Shown here piece after piece: positions 8,280 to 16,984 of a stretch of 37,545 nucleotides of DNA. The DNA comes from Pseudomonas putida (GTDB taxonomy: Bacteria; Pseudomonadota; Gammaproteobacteria; Pseudomonadales; Pseudomonadaceae), in NCBI RefSeq assembly GCF_004357765.1, contig NZ_SMTE01000024.1, positions 1 to 37,545 of the forward strand, read 5' to 3'. Made by a program: the position numbers and the translations under genes. The notes beneath the pieces are model-generated. The model made no database searches and had not been told where the DNA came from. It was given only the letters and a program-made list of their open reading frames with translations. The first letter of the stretch is position 1. Every line of letters begins with the position of its first letter.

Positions 8280-8293
8280 TTGATCCAGATCAA
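8280..8293. promoter_or_regulatory. Perfect ANR/FNR box upstream of cioA
   Basis: TTGATCCAGATCAA matches the FNR/ANR consensus TTGAT-N4-ATCAA at all ten fixed positions. Its centre is about 156 nt from the cioA start and 192 nt from the MFS start. ANR is known to repress cioAB under low oxygen in Pseudomonas, which fits an operator here. The transcription start is not known, so activation versus repression cannot be read from position alone. Confidence 0.8.
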
Positions 8294-8409
8294 CCTTTGC
8301 CTGGAAGCATAGTCCGGAATGGCCAGCCAGGCCGTGTGGTCGTTTGCCGCGTGACCGGTTGTCTCACCGGCTTTCGAAAAGTGTGAAAAAGTGCCGACAC
8401 CATCAAACA

Positions 8410-8424
8410 GTAACTACTTGTTAC
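8410..8424. promoter_or_regulatory. Short inverted repeat upstream of the MFS gene
   Basis: GTAAC-TACTT-GTTAC is a 5-bp inverted repeat, 55 nt before the MFS start. It could be a regulator site, but no regulator gene is adjacent and the arms are short. Confidence 0.25.
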
Positions 8425-8478
8425 AAACAGATGATACGCTGCGCTCCCCCTCTACTGCGCCGAGGCCACTGGTTTTCG

Positions 8479-9699
8479 ATGTCCGATTCCGCACCGCAGT
8501 TGTTGCGCCATCACCGACCTTTCCTGGCCTTCTGGCTGGCCCGGGTATTCACCGCCAGCGGCTTCCAGATGCTCACCGTGGCGATTGGCTGGCACCTCTA
8601 TCAGCTCACCGGGAACGTGCTCGATCTCGGCCTGGTCGGCTTGGTGGAGTTCGCCCCTCGCGTGCTGTTCATGCTCCATACCGGGCACGTCGCCGACCGC
8701 TATGACCGGCGCAAGGTCGCGGCCCTTTGCCAAAGCCTGCAGGGCCTGATCGCACTGGCATTGGCAGTGGGCAGCGCCACCGACAACGTCAGCCGCGAGC
8801 TGATCTTCGCGCTGGCCTTCATGCTCGGCGCCACCCGCTCGTTCGAAATGCCGGCCACCCAGGCTCTGCTGCCCAACGTGGTGCCGCCCGGGTTGTTCCC
8901 ACGCGCCGTCGCCGCCTCGGCCTCGGCCACCCAGTCGGCGACCATCGTAGCCCCGGCGGTAGGCGGCTTCCTGTATGCCTTCGGCAGCATCTGGGTATAC
9001 GGGCCGACCGTGGCGCTGTATGCCATCGCCTGCGTCCTGACCTTGAGCCTGGATGCGCGCGGCCAGGTGGCCCAGCGTGGCCGTGCCAGCCTCGAGTCTC
9101 TGCTGGCCGGTATCCGATTCATCCGCAGCCGGCCAGACATCCTCGGCGCCATCTCGCTGGACCTGTTCGCCGTGCTGCTGGGCGGTGCTACCGCTCTGTT
9201 GCCGGTGTTCGCCAAGGACATCCTGCTCGCCGGCCCGCTGGGCCTGGGCCTGCTGCGCTCGGCGCCAGCGGTGGGAGCGCTGCTGATGTCGGTGTGGCTG
9301 GCGCGCTTCCCGTTCGAACGCAAGGTCGGGCGGACGATGTTCACTGCCGTCGGCATCTTTGGCGTGGCGACCATCGCCTTCGGGTTGTCGACCTCGTTCT
9401 GGTTCTCCCTGGCGGTGCTGGTGGTGCTGGGCGCGGCAGACATGATCAGCATGGTGATCCGTGGTGCCTTCGTGCAGTTGGAGACGCCGGACGAGATGCG
9501 TGGTCGGGTCAGTGCGGTGAACGGGCTGTTCATCGGCGCTTCGAACCAACTCGGCGAGTTCGAGTCCGGGGTCACGGCGCACTGGTTCGGCACGGTGCCG
9601 GCTGTGGTCCTCGGGGGCGTGGGGACACTGGTGGTGACGGGGGTGTGGATAAAACTGTTTCCGACCCTGGCCAAGCGGGACAGGCTGCACAACGGTTGA
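8479..9699 (+). CDS. MFS transporter, EntS/DHA3-like
   Basis: This is a major facilitator protein of 406 residues with about 11-12 hydrophobic segments. It carries the loop-2/3 signature GHVADRYDRRKV (about residues 71-82), which matches the G-D-R-G/R-R/K MFS motif. The RPFLAFWLARVF start and LETPDEMRGRVSAVN near the end resemble the MFS_3/EntS branch, which includes siderophore and drug exporters. The substrate is unknown; no siderophore genes are nearby. I chose the ATG at 8479 (MSDSAPQLL), which gives the usual short cytoplasmic N-terminus. The ribosome binding site there is weak, and an upstream ATG at 8431 is a possible alternative. Confidence 0.85.
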   Translation: MSDSAPQLLRHHRPFLAFWLARVFTASGFQMLTVAIGWHLYQLTGNVLDLGLVGLVEFAPRVLFMLHTGHVADRYDRRKVAALCQSLQGLIALALAVGSATDNVSRELIFALAFMLGATRSFEMPATQALLPNVVPPGLFPRAVAASASATQSATIVAPAVGGFLYAFGSIWVYGPTVALYAIACVLTLSLDARGQVAQRGRASLESLLAGIRFIRSRPDILGAISLDLFAVLLGGATALLPVFAKDILLAGPLGLGLLRSAPAVGALLMSVWLARFPFERKVGRTMFTAVGIFGVATIAFGLSTSFWFSLAVLVVLGAADMISMVIRGAFVQLETPDEMRGRVSAVNGLFIGASNQLGEFESGVTAHWFGTVPAVVLGGVGTLVVTGVWIKLFPTLAKRDRLHNG

Positions 9700-9710
9700 T
9701 GTATGCCTGT

Positions 9711-9811
9711 ACCGGCCTCTTCGCGGGGCAAGCCCGCTCCCACAAGATCACCAAAGATGGTGAAGTTCAGGAGTACCTGTGGGAGCGGGCTTGCCCCGCG
9801 AAGAGGCCGGT
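9711..9811. repeat. Inverted pair of REP elements
   Basis: A 34-bp palindrome-bearing unit at 9711-9744 (ACCGGCCTCTTCGCGGGGCA...) recurs exactly as its reverse complement at 9778-9811, separated by 33 bp. The unit is the classic P. putida REP sequence. The pair sits 11 bp after the MFS stop and could end or stabilise that transcript. Confidence 0.9.
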
Positions 9812-9868
9812 ATCGATACCATCAGCCCCATCCCCCCAACGGCCATAGGCCCGCGCCCCGCATGCTGG

Positions 9869-9874
9869 TATGAT
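9869..9874 (+). promoter_or_regulatory. Possible -10 element for the purine permease-trmA operon
   Basis: TATGAT lies about 108 nt before the permease start, followed by a C/G-rich stretch and a T6 run. A long leader would result. I do not recognise a riboswitch in it. No clear -35. Confidence 0.3.
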
Positions 9875-9981
9875 GCGCGGCTTTTTTCCGCCCCACACAA
9901 AACCTGCGTATCCAGTACGCACTGTGCTTTGCTGATGGGGTCGATACATTCACGGCGCCCCGGGCGCCTTGGGGAGCGGGC

Positions 9982-11277
9982 ATGCTGGAAAGGCTGTTTC
10001 AACTAAGAGCACACAACACCAACGTGCGCACCGAGATTCTCGCCGGTGTCACCACGTTCCTGGCCATGGCCTACATCCTGTTCGTCAACCCGAGCATTCT
10101 CGGCGAAACCGGCATGGACAAGGGTGCAATCTTCGTCGCCACCTGCCTGGCTGCGGCCATCGGCTCGGTGACCATGGGCCTGATCGCCAACTACCCGATC
10201 GCGCTGGCGCCGGGCATGGGCCTGAATGCCTTCTTCACCTACACCGTGGTTCTGCACATGGGCCACACCTGGCAGGTGGCACTGGGTGCGGTGTTCCTCT
10301 CGGCCGTGATGTTCTTCCTGCTGTCGATCTTCCGCATTCGCGAATGGATCGTGAACAGCATCCCGTTGCCGCTGCGCTCGGCGATCGCTGCAGGCATCGG
10401 CCTGTTCCTGGCGCTGATCGCACTGCATAACGCAGGCATCGTCGTCGATAACCCCGCGACCCTGGTGGGCCTGGGCGACCTTAAGCAGCCCGCGCCAATC
10501 CTCGCAACCCTGGGCTTCTTCCTGATCGTCGGCCTGGAGTCGCTGAAGGTCCGTGGCGCCGTGCTGATCGGTATCCTGGCAGTGACCGTCGCCTCGATCC
10601 TGATGGGCGTGACGCCGTTCGGCGGCGTAGTGTCGATGCCGCCTTCGCTGGCCCCGACCTTCCTTCAGCTGGATATCAAGGGCGCCCTGGACGTCGGTCT
10701 GGTCAGCGTGATCTTCGCCTTCCTGTTCGTCGACCTGTTCGACAACTCCGGCACCCTGATCGGCGTGGCGAAGCGCGCCGGGCTGATGGGCAAGGACGGC
10801 CACATGCCGAAAATGGGCCGCGCACTGATCGCTGACAGCACCGCCGCCATGGCCGGTTCGCTGCTGGGCACCTCGACCACCACCAGCTACATCGAATCCG
10901 CCGCCGGCGTGAGTGCCGGTGGCCGCACCGGCCTGACCGCCATCGTGGTGGCAGTGTTGTTCCTGCTGGCGCTGTTCTTCGCCCCGCTGGCCGGTAGCGT
11001 GCCGGCCTTCGCCACCGCACCCGCACTGCTGTTCGTCGCGGTGTTGATGGCTTCGGGCCTGGCGGAAATCAACTGGGACGACGTCACCGAGGCCGCTCCG
11101 GTGGTGGTGACAGCCCTGGCCATGCCGCTGACCTATTCGATCGCCAACGGCATCGCCTTCGGTTTCATTGCCTGGACCGCGGTCAAGCTGATCTCCGGCC
11201 GCCACCGCGACCTGAATCCGGCGCTGGTGATCCTTTCCATCCTGTTCGTCATCAAGCTGGGCTGGTTCAACGCATGA
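9982..11277 (+). CDS. NCS2/AzgA-family purine permease
   Basis: This is a proton-coupled nucleobase permease of the AzgA branch of NCS2, which takes up adenine, guanine and hypoxanthine. The 431-residue protein has about 12-14 hydrophobic segments. It carries AzgA-type motifs: [20 protein letters not shown] near residues 12-31, [12 protein letters not shown] in the TM3 region, [11 protein letters not shown], and [15 protein letters not shown] in the TM10 region. GGGGAG precedes the ATG at 9982. The stop overlaps the trmA start by 4 nt (ATGA), so the two are cotranscribed. The exact substrate cannot be settled by eye. Confidence 0.92.
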   Translation: MLERLFQLRAHNTNVRTEILAGVTTFLAMAYILFVNPSILGETGMDKGAIFVATCLAAAIGSVTMGLIANYPIALAPGMGLNAFFTYTVVLHMGHTWQVALGAVFLSAVMFFLLSIFRIREWIVNSIPLPLRSAIAAGIGLFLALIALHNAGIVVDNPATLVGLGDLKQPAPILATLGFFLIVGLESLKVRGAVLIGILAVTVASILMGVTPFGGVVSMPPSLAPTFLQLDIKGALDVGLVSVIFAFLFVDLFDNSGTLIGVAKRAGLMGKDGHMPKMGRALIADSTAAMAGSLLGTSTTTSYIESAAGVSAGGRTGLTAIVVAVLFLLALFFAPLAGSVPAFATAPALLFVAVLMASGLAEINWDDVTEAAPVVVTALAMPLTYSIANGIAFGFIAWTAVKLISGRHRDLNPALVILSILFVIKLGWFNA

Positions 11278-12359
11278 GTGCCGTCTTCGATCCCTCCTCC
11301 TACACTACCCAGCTGGACGCCAAGGTCGCACGCCTGCGCGAGCTGCTGGCGCCCTTCGGCGCGCCGGAGCCGGCCGTGTTCGATTCGCCGCGCGAGCATT
11401 ATCGCCTACGCGCTGAGTTTCGCCTGTGGCGCGAGGATGGCCAGCGCCACTACGCTATGTTCGCCCCAGGTGAGAAGCACAAGGCGATCCTGATCGACGA
11501 CTTCCCCATCGCCAGCCAACGTATCAACGACCTGATGCCGCGCCTGAAAGCCGCCTGGCAGGCCAGCGAAGACCTGAGCAACCGTCTCTTTCAGGTCGAG
11601 TTCCTGACTACCCTGGCCGGTGATGCAATGGTCACGATGTGCTACCACCGCCCGCTGGACGAGGCCTGGGAAGTGGCTGCCCGGCAGTTGGCCGACCAGC
11701 TCGGGGTGAGCCTGATCGGCCGTTCCAAAGGCAAGCGTGTGGTGATCGGTCGCGATTATGCGGTGGAAGAACTGGACGTGGCCGGGCGCGTGTTCAGCTA
11801 CCGCCAACCTGAAGGCGCATTCACCCAACCCAACGGCGCGGTGAACCAGAAGATGCTGAGCTGGGCTTACGAGGCCATCGGCGAGCGCGATGACGATCTA
11901 CTGGAGCTGTATTGCGGCAACGGCAACTTCACCCTGCCACTGGCCACCCGTGTGCGTCAGGTGCTGGCGACCGAGATCAGCAAGACCTCGGTCAACGCCG
12001 CCTTGAGCAACCTTGACGAGAATGGCGTGGACAACGTGCGTCTGGTGCGGCTCTCGGCCGAAGAGCTGACCCAGGCACTGAACGAGGTCCGCCCGTTCCG
12101 TCGGCTGGAAGGCATTGACCTGAAGAGTTATGCGTTCGGCACGGTATTCGTCGACCCACCGCGCGCGGGGATGGACCCGGACACCTGCGAGCTGACTCGA
12201 CGCTTCGAGCGCATCCTGTATATCTCTTGCAACCCCGAGACGCTGGCGGCGAACATCGCCCAACTGCAGGACACTCACCGCATCGAGCGCTGCGCATTGT
12301 TCGACCAGTTCCCCTATACCCACCATATGGAGAGTGGGGTGTTGCTGGTTCGGCGCTGA
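11274..12359 (+). CDS. trmA: tRNA (uracil-5-)-methyltransferase TrmA
   Basis: TrmA makes 5-methyluridine (ribothymidine) at position 54 of tRNA from S-adenosylmethionine. The 361-residue protein has no TRAM domain, as expected for TrmA rather than RlmC/RlmD. Motifs are the SAM-binding [13 protein letters not shown] (about 209-221), [10 protein letters not shown] (293-302), the catalytic nucleophile Cys319 in YISCNPETL, and the general-base Glu353 in HHMESG. Start [10 protein letters not shown] is coupled to the permease stop. A hairpin terminator follows. Confidence 0.97.
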   Translation: MSAVFDPSSYTTQLDAKVARLRELLAPFGAPEPAVFDSPREHYRLRAEFRLWREDGQRHYAMFAPGEKHKAILIDDFPIASQRINDLMPRLKAAWQASEDLSNRLFQVEFLTTLAGDAMVTMCYHRPLDEAWEVAARQLADQLGVSLIGRSKGKRVVIGRDYAVEELDVAGRVFSYRQPEGAFTQPNGAVNQKMLSWAYEAIGERDDDLLELYCGNGNFTLPLATRVRQVLATEISKTSVNAALSNLDENGVDNVRLVRLSAEELTQALNEVRPFRRLEGIDLKSYAFGTVFVDPPRAGMDPDTCELTRRFERILYISCNPETLAANIAQLQDTHRIERCALFDQFPYTHHMESGVLLVRR

Positions 12360-12372
12360 TCCGGAGATGCCC

Positions 12373-12391
12373 GGGGCCGCTTAGCGGCCCC
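12373..12391. terminator. Hairpin between trmA and pcaG
   Basis: GGGGCCGC-TTA-GCGGCCCC is a perfect 8-bp stem with a 3-nt loop, in the 41-bp gap between the convergent trmA and pcaG genes. It likely ends both transcripts, although no T-run follows. Confidence 0.7.
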
Positions 12392-12400
12392 AGGTACCAC

Positions 12401-13006
12401 TCAGAAGTCGAAGAACACCGTCTCCCCTTCCCCCTGAATGCGGATATCGAAGCGGTAAGCCGTCTTCCCATCCACTTCGCAACGCTTGGCGATCAAGGTC
12501 TCGCGGCGCTGCGGCTGCTCGATCAAGTTGAGCACCGGGCACTTGGCATTGGCCTCGGCCTCATCATCGAAGTACACCCGGGTATGCAGGTGGATGTTGA
12601 TGCCGCGAGCGAACAGGCTGAGGTTGATGTGCGGTGCCATCGGCACACCTGCGGCGTTGTTCACCACACCTGGCTTGACCGTGTGCACGGTCCACTCACC
12701 GGCATCGAAGGTGGTGGCGGTGCGGCCAAAGCTGTTGAAGGCGTTTTCCAGGTTGTAGTCATCCTGGTACTGACCGTTGGCGTCGGCCTGCCAGATCTCC
12801 AGGAACGAGTCGCGCACCAGGTGCCCGTTACCGTCGTACACGTGGCCGATCAGCAGGATGTGCTCGCCCGGCGCTTCGGGTTTGGCCAGACGGTTCCAGA
12901 TTTCCTTGTCGCGCTTGGGATTGCCGGCCGCTTCCAGGGCCAGACCGATGTGCACGTAGGGGCCGGCGGTCTGCGAAGGGGTTTCCGGCAGCAGTTCGAT
13001 TGGCAT
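12401..13006 (-). CDS. pcaG: Protocatechuate 3,4-dioxygenase alpha subunit
   Basis: PcaG is the non-iron-binding subunit of the intradiol dioxygenase that opens protocatechuate to 3-carboxy-cis,cis-muconate in the beta-ketoadipate pathway. The 201 residues match the P. putida length. MPIELLPETPSQTAGPYVHI is the family N-terminus, and a dioxygenase beta-sandwich follows (IGHVYDGNGHLV, LEIWQADANGQY, PHINLSLFARGI). The iron ligands of PcaH are not conserved here, as expected for the alpha subunit. It starts 10 nt after pcaH with a GAGGAA ribosome binding site. Confidence 0.97.
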   Translation of the reverse strand: MPIELLPETPSQTAGPYVHIGLALEAAGNPKRDKEIWNRLAKPEAPGEHILLIGHVYDGNGHLVRDSFLEIWQADANGQYQDDYNLENAFNSFGRTATTFDAGEWTVHTVKPGVVNNAAGVPMAPHINLSLFARGINIHLHTRVYFDDEAEANAKCPVLNLIEQPQRRETLIAKRCEVDGKTAYRFDIRIQGEGETVFFDF

Positions 13007-13016
13007 GGCGGGTTCC

Positions 13017-13736
13017 TCAGCAGTTTTCGAAGTGGGTCTTGCGCTGGCCGCGCAGCACGATGTCGAAGCGGTAGGCCAGGGCATCCATGGGGTTGGCATG
13101 GCCCATGTCGAGCTTGGCGATCAGCTGCTGCACTGCTTCGGGATTGGCGATCGACTTGACGATCGGGCACAGCGGGATCAACGGATCGCCTTCGAAATAC
13201 AGCTGGGTGATCAGCTTGGTGGCGATGGCCGGGCCGCTCACCGACACGTGGATATGTGCCGGGCGCCAGTCGTTGGGGCCATTGCGCCATGGGTACGGAC
13301 CCGGCTTGATGGTGCGGAAGCTGTAGAAACCGTCACGGTCGGTGAGGCAACGACCGACGCCGCCGAAGTTCGGGTCCAGCGGGGCCAGGTAGCGGTCGTT
13401 CTTGTGGCGATAGCGGCCGCCGGCGTTGGCCTGCCAGATTTCCACCAGGGTGTTGGGAACCGGTTTGCCGTACTGGTCGAGCACACGGCCGGCCAGGATG
13501 ATGCGCTCGCCGATCGGCAAGCCACCGTTGTTGAAGTTCAGCAGCAGGTCATGGTCATGGGCACCGAAGCCCAGGTGGGAAAAGTCAGGGCCGGTGGTTT
13601 CGCTTACCGACTGCGGGATGCTGACCAATGCCTGGCGCGGCGAGCGGGCAATGGACGTCTTGTAGTCGGGCGTCAGGGCTTTGGGGTGCCAGTTGCGATC
13701 ACGGATCACGAAGCGGCTGTTGTCCTGGGCGGGCAT
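13017..13736 (-). CDS. pcaH: Protocatechuate 3,4-dioxygenase beta subunit
   Basis: PcaH carries the catalytic Fe(III) of the PcaGH complex. The 239-residue product starts [20 protein letters not shown]. The four iron ligands are in place: Tyr109, Tyr148, His161 and His163 ([23 protein letters not shown]), which are 108/147/160/162 after Met removal. The start at 13736 follows GAGAGG; a longer in-frame start at 13808 would cover the structured leader and is unlikely. pcaHG is one operon. No pca regulator gene is adjacent, but an 18-bp palindrome lies upstream. Confidence 0.97.
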   Translation of the reverse strand: MPAQDNSRFVIRDRNWHPKALTPDYKTSIARSPRQALVSIPQSVSETTGPDFSHLGFGAHDHDLLLNFNNGGLPIGERIILAGRVLDQYGKPVPNTLVEIWQANAGGRYRHKNDRYLAPLDPNFGGVGRCLTDRDGFYSFRTIKPGPYPWRNGPNDWRPAHIHVSVSGPAIATKLITQLYFEGDPLIPLCPIVKSIANPEAVQQLIAKLDMGHANPMDALAYRFDIVLRGQRKTHFENC

Positions 13737-13745
13737 GCCGTTTTC

Positions 13746-13813
13746 CTCTCTTGGAATTATGTGAAGCCCCCTCTGCAGGGGACTTGCAGTTTCGAATAGG
13801 TTTTCCAAGAGAG
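13746..13813 (-). promoter_or_regulatory. Inverted repeat in the pcaH leader that covers the Shine-Dalgarno
   Basis: CTCTCTTGGAA (13746-13756) and TTCCAAGAGAG (13803-13813) are exact 11-bp complements. In a pcaH transcript beginning upstream of 13813, the downstream arm contains the GAGAGG ribosome binding site, so pairing could hide it. A second small stem (CCCC-TGCAGA-GGGG) lies between the arms. The structure forms only if transcription starts before 13813, which is not known. Confidence 0.4.
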
Positions 13814-13836
13814 AAATTGAATTCCGCGCGCCTTTC

Positions 13837-13854
13837 CATAACCAAATGGTTATG
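13837..13854. promoter_or_regulatory. 18-bp perfect palindrome upstream of pcaHG, PcaQ-like operator
   Basis: CATAACCAAATGGTTATG is self-complementary throughout. Its core ATAACC-N4-GGTTAT is one base from the ATAACC-N4-GGTTAA site reported for the LysR regulator PcaQ of rhizobia. Its centre is about 110 nt before the pcaH start and 75 nt before the metallopeptidase gene. I infer a LysR-type operator; which gene it controls is open. Confidence 0.6.
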
Positions 13855-13920
13855 TATTAGTGCCTTTGGCCCGGGTGAACTAGTCTATGTCTTCATGTTT
13901 CACGATTTTGGAGAGCGTTC

Positions 13921-14802
13921 ATGGATTGGCGAAAAGGCCGGCGTAGCGACAATGTCGTCGATGCCCGTGGGGAAGGCGGTGGTGGCGGAATGCGCTTTGG
14001 TGGCGGGAAAGGATTAGGCCTGGGGGCCATCCTCTTGATCGTCGGCATCGGCTGGATCACCGGGCAGGACCCATTGCAGATCCTTGGTCAGCTCGCCGGG
14101 CAGATGGAACAGCAGCAAGCCCCTACCGCCGTGGAGGGCAAAGCCCCCCCGGCCAACGACGAACAGGCCGAGTTCGTCGCCTCGGTACTGGGCGACACCG
14201 AAGACACCTGGAAGGCGCTGTTTTCCCAGGCAGGCAAACAGTATCGCGACCCCAAGCTGGTGCTGTTCAGCGGCCAGGTGAATTCCGCCTGTGGCTTCGC
14301 CTCGGCGGCCGTGGGTCCGTTCTATTGCCCGGCTGACCAACGGGTATACCTGGACATGTCGTTCTTCCGCGAGATGGAAACCCGCTTCGCCGCTGCCGGG
14401 GATTTCGCCCAGGCCTATGTCATCGCCCATGAAATCGGCCATCACGTACAGACCTTGCTGGGTGTTTCGGCCAAAGTCGACGCCGCACGTCGTGCCGGGC
14501 AGCGCATGGAGGGCGACAACGGCCTGTTGGTGCGTCAGGAGCTCCAAGCCGATTGCCTGGCCGGGGTCTGGGCCTACCAGGCGCAACAGCGCCTGAACTG
14601 GCTTGAACCCGGCGACGTCGAGGAAGCGTTGAACGCGGCCAATGCCATCGGTGACGACCGCCTGCAGCAACAGGGCCAGGGTCGCGTGGTACCTGATTCG
14701 TTCACCCATGGCACCTCCGCCCAGCGGGTGCGCTGGTTCAAGACCGGGTTCGCCCAGGGAGACGTAAACAGCTGCGATACCTTCAGCGCACGTAGTCTCT
14801 GA
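13921..14802 (+). CDS. YpfJ-type neutral zinc metallopeptidase, membrane anchored
   Basis: The 293-residue protein belongs to the putative neutral zinc metallopeptidase family (YpfJ/KPN_00481). It starts with MDWRKGRRSDNVVDARG, the typical positively charged, glycine-rich cytoplasmic end. One membrane helix at about 31-47 follows, then a periplasmic catalytic domain with the zinc motif HEIGHH at 170-175. Downstream ELQADCLAGVWA supplies the likely third ligand. Cysteines at 124 and 136 may form a disulfide. GGAG lies just upstream. Substrate and role are not established. It diverges from pcaHG across 184 bp. Confidence 0.9.
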   Translation: MDWRKGRRSDNVVDARGEGGGGGMRFGGGKGLGLGAILLIVGIGWITGQDPLQILGQLAGQMEQQQAPTAVEGKAPPANDEQAEFVASVLGDTEDTWKALFSQAGKQYRDPKLVLFSGQVNSACGFASAAVGPFYCPADQRVYLDMSFFREMETRFAAAGDFAQAYVIAHEIGHHVQTLLGVSAKVDAARRAGQRMEGDNGLLVRQELQADCLAGVWAYQAQQRLNWLEPGDVEEALNAANAIGDDRLQQQGQGRVVPDSFTHGTSAQRVRWFKTGFAQGDVNSCDTFSARSL

Positions 14803-14816
14803 ACGCTCTTGGCCTC

Positions 14817-14843
14817 CATTCGCGGCGGTTCGCGCCGCGAATG
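14817..14843. terminator. Strong hairpin after the metallopeptidase gene
   Basis: CATTCGCGGCG-GTTCG-CGCCGCGAATG is an 11-bp perfect stem, 14 bp after the stop. No T-run follows, so it may stop transcription weakly or protect the 3' end. Confidence 0.6.
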
Positions 14844-14900
14844 CTTCCGCAAACTCCGCGCAAACGTTTTCGTCTTGTTACATATCTGCTGAAAAAGCGT

Positions 14901-14927
14901 TTCAGCTTCGCGCTGACCTGCCGATAA
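14901..14927 (+). promoter_or_regulatory. FliA (sigma28) promoter of mcpS
   Basis: TTCAGCTT, 11 nt, then GCCGATAA. The -10 is a perfect match to the sigma28 consensus and the -35 keeps the core A-G-x-T-T of TAAAGTTT at the right spacing. It lies 84 nt before the mcpS start, so mcpS is probably part of the flagellar/chemotaxis regulon. Confidence 0.75.
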
Positions 14928-15011
14928 CTGCTGCACGATTCGGCAGGCTCTCAGAACAACAACGCCCTGCGATCGACGATCAAGTGAGCGAATAACTTCT
15001 GGAGAGCGTGC

Positions 15012-16931
15012 ATGAACAGCTGGTTTGCCAATATCAGCGTCAACCTGAAGCTGGGCCTGGGCTTCGGCCTGGTCCTGGTCCTGACCGGCTTGCTGGCCCT
15101 GACTGGCTGGAACAGCCTGGGCAGCCTGATCGACCGTAGCAATTGGATGGGCGACATCGGCCAGCTCAATAAAGACCTGACCGACCTGCGCGTGGCGCGC
15201 CTGCAATACATGATCGCCAACGGCGACGACGCCGCAGCGGCCAATACCCTGGCCAAGCTGGATGTCTTCAGCAAACAGCAACAACACCTGGTCAGCACCT
15301 TCGTCAGCCCAGCCAACGTCAAGCTGCTGCAGGAGCTCGGCGGAACCATCGATGCCTACAAGGTCTCGCTGAACGCCATGCGGGTCGGCTACAACAGCAG
15401 CCGGGCCGCCCGCGAGGCCATGAACCAGTCGGCGGCGAGCGCCGACCAGGCCATGGAAGCCCTTACCCAGGATGTAATGACCCGACCGGAAGTCGACAGC
15501 GTACGCCTGACCCAGTACCAACTGATCAGCAAGGCTCGCCAGCAACTGCTGCAGGTGCGCATCGACGTGCGCGGCTACATCGCCGACAGCAGCGCCGCCA
15601 ACGAAAAAGCGGCCCTCGGTCAGCTCGACGCCGCCCTGCTCGGCATCGACGGCCTCAAGCGCCAATTGCCTGACGACTCGACCCGCCTGCAAGCCCTCGA
15701 TCAGGCCGTTGAGGCCTACCGCGATGCCGTGCGCCAGTTCCGCGATGCCATCGCGCAGATCACCACCGCACGCGCCGAAATGACTGTCCAGGGTGCCGAC
15801 ATCGTCAAGCGCAGCGATGCCCTGTACCAGATCCAGATCGAGCGCCGCGACGCTGAGAGCGCAGAGGCCCGCAGCCTGCAGATCATCGCCACGCTGCTGG
15901 CGCTGCTGGTCGGCGTGCTCGCGGCGGTAGTCATCACCCGCCAGATCACCCGTCCGCTGCGTGAAACCCTGGAGGCCGTGGAGAAGATCGCCAGCGGCGA
16001 CCTGACCCAGAACCTGCGCGTGACCCGCCGTGACGAACTGGGCGTGCTGCAGCAGGGCATCAGCCACATGGGTACCACCCTGCGCGAGTTGATCAGCGGC
16101 ATCCGCGATGGCGTGACGCAAATCGCCAGCGCCGCCGAAGAACTGTCGGCGGTCACCGAGCAGACCAGCGCCGGCGCCAACAGCCAGAAGGTCGAGACCG
16201 ACCAGGTCGCCACCGCGATGCATGAAATGGCCGCGACCGTTCAGGAAGTGGCGCGCAACGCCGAGCAAGCTTCTCATGCGGCTACCGGCGCCGACGACGA
16301 AGCCCGTGCCGGCGATCGCGTGGTGGGCGAGGCGATTAGCCAGATCGAGCGCCTGGCCGAGGAGGTCCATCGCTCCACCGAGGCCATGAACCTGTTGCAA
16401 CAGGAAAGCCAGAAGATCGGCAGTGTGATGGACGTGATCAAGTCGGTGGCCGAGCAGACCAATCTGCTGGCGCTCAACGCCGCCATCGAAGCGGCCCGGG
16501 CCGGTGAAGCCGGGCGCGGCTTTGCCGTGGTTGCCGACGAGGTGCGCGGGCTGGCCCAACGCACGCAGAAGTCGACCGAGGAAATCGAGGAGCTGGTGGC
16601 CGGCCTGCAGTCCGGGACCCAGCAGGTGGCCAATGCCATGCAGGGCAGCCGCACCCTGACCGACAGTAGCGTGGAACTGGCGCGCAAGGCGGGTGTATCG
16701 CTGGAGAACATCACCAGCACGGTCTCCAGCATCCAGTCGATGAACCAGCAGATCGCCGCGGCGGCCGAGCAACAGAGCGCAGTGGCCGAGGAAATCAGCC
16801 GCAGCATTCTCAACGTGCGCGATGTGTCGGAGCAAACCGCTGCGGCCAGCGATGAAACGGCGGCTTCCAGCGTCGAGCTGGCGCGCCTGGGTGGACATCT
16901 GCAGATGCTGGTCAGTCAGTTCCGCGTGTGA
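15012..16931 (+). CDS. mcpS: Methyl-accepting chemotaxis protein McpS (HBM ligand domain, TCA-cycle acids)
   Basis: This inner-membrane chemoreceptor has 639 residues. TM1 is at about 13-32, a long helical periplasmic domain of the HBM type spans 33-289, TM2 is at about 290-309, and HAMP and the signalling domain follow. The hairpin tip carries [20 protein letters not shown]. Residues reported for the McpS ligand sites are present: Arg60, Arg63, Tyr236 and Arg254 (dicarboxylate site) and Arg183 (acetate site). Start, length and these residues match P. putida McpS, which senses malate, succinate, fumarate and other TCA intermediates. It lacks the C-terminal CheR-docking pentapeptide. It has a FliA-type promoter and a terminator behind it. 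Confidence 0.94.
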   Translation: MNSWFANISVNLKLGLGFGLVLVLTGLLALTGWNSLGSLIDRSNWMGDIGQLNKDLTDLRVARLQYMIANGDDAAAANTLAKLDVFSKQQQHLVSTFVSPANVKLLQELGGTIDAYKVSLNAMRVGYNSSRAAREAMNQSAASADQAMEALTQDVMTRPEVDSVRLTQYQLISKARQQLLQVRIDVRGYIADSSAANEKAALGQLDAALLGIDGLKRQLPDDSTRLQALDQAVEAYRDAVRQFRDAIAQITTARAEMTVQGADIVKRSDALYQIQIERRDAESAEARSLQIIATLLALLVGVLAAVVITRQITRPLRETLEAVEKIASGDLTQNLRVTRRDELGVLQQGISHMGTTLRELISGIRDGVTQIASAAEELSAVTEQTSAGANSQKVETDQVATAMHEMAATVQEVARNAEQASHAATGADDEARAGDRVVGEAISQIERLAEEVHRSTEAMNLLQQESQKIGSVMDVIKSVAEQTNLLALNAAIEAARAGEAGRGFAVVADEVRGLAQRTQKSTEEIEELVAGLQSGTQQVANAMQGSRTLTDSSVELARKAGVSLENITSTVSSIQSMNQQIAAAAEQQSAVAEEISRSILNVRDVSEQTAAASDETAASSVELARLGGHLQMLVSQFRV

Positions 16932-16939
16932 CCATCTGA

Positions 16940-16967
16940 CCGCATCGCCGGCAAGCCGACGATGCGG
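16940..16967. terminator. Hairpin between mcpS and ggt
   Basis: CCGCATCG and CGATGCGG pair over an inner CGGC/GCCG stem with a two-base AA loop. It lies in the 53-bp gap between convergent mcpS and ggt and probably serves both. Confidence 0.7.
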
Positions 16968-16984
16968 TCCTCACTGGCAGCTGT

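Larger units (their letters stand above)
8131..8478. other. 348-bp divergent regulatory region between cioA and the MFS gene
   Basis: No gene is visible. It holds the ANR/FNR box at 8280-8293 and an inverted repeat at 8410-8424, each listed separately. The segment at 8160-8215 is G/C-rich with repeats of the CTACG type and no further recognised motif. Confidence 0.6.

Noticed and set aside
9869-9981. Purine riboswitch in the long leader of the purine permease
   Set aside because: I could not see the three-stem purine aptamer core; the leader has no conserved loop sequences I recognise.
14574-16898. 774-codon minus-strand ORF across mcpS
   Set aside because: Antisense to mcpS, compositionally biased (L/G/H/D) and with no recognisable motif.
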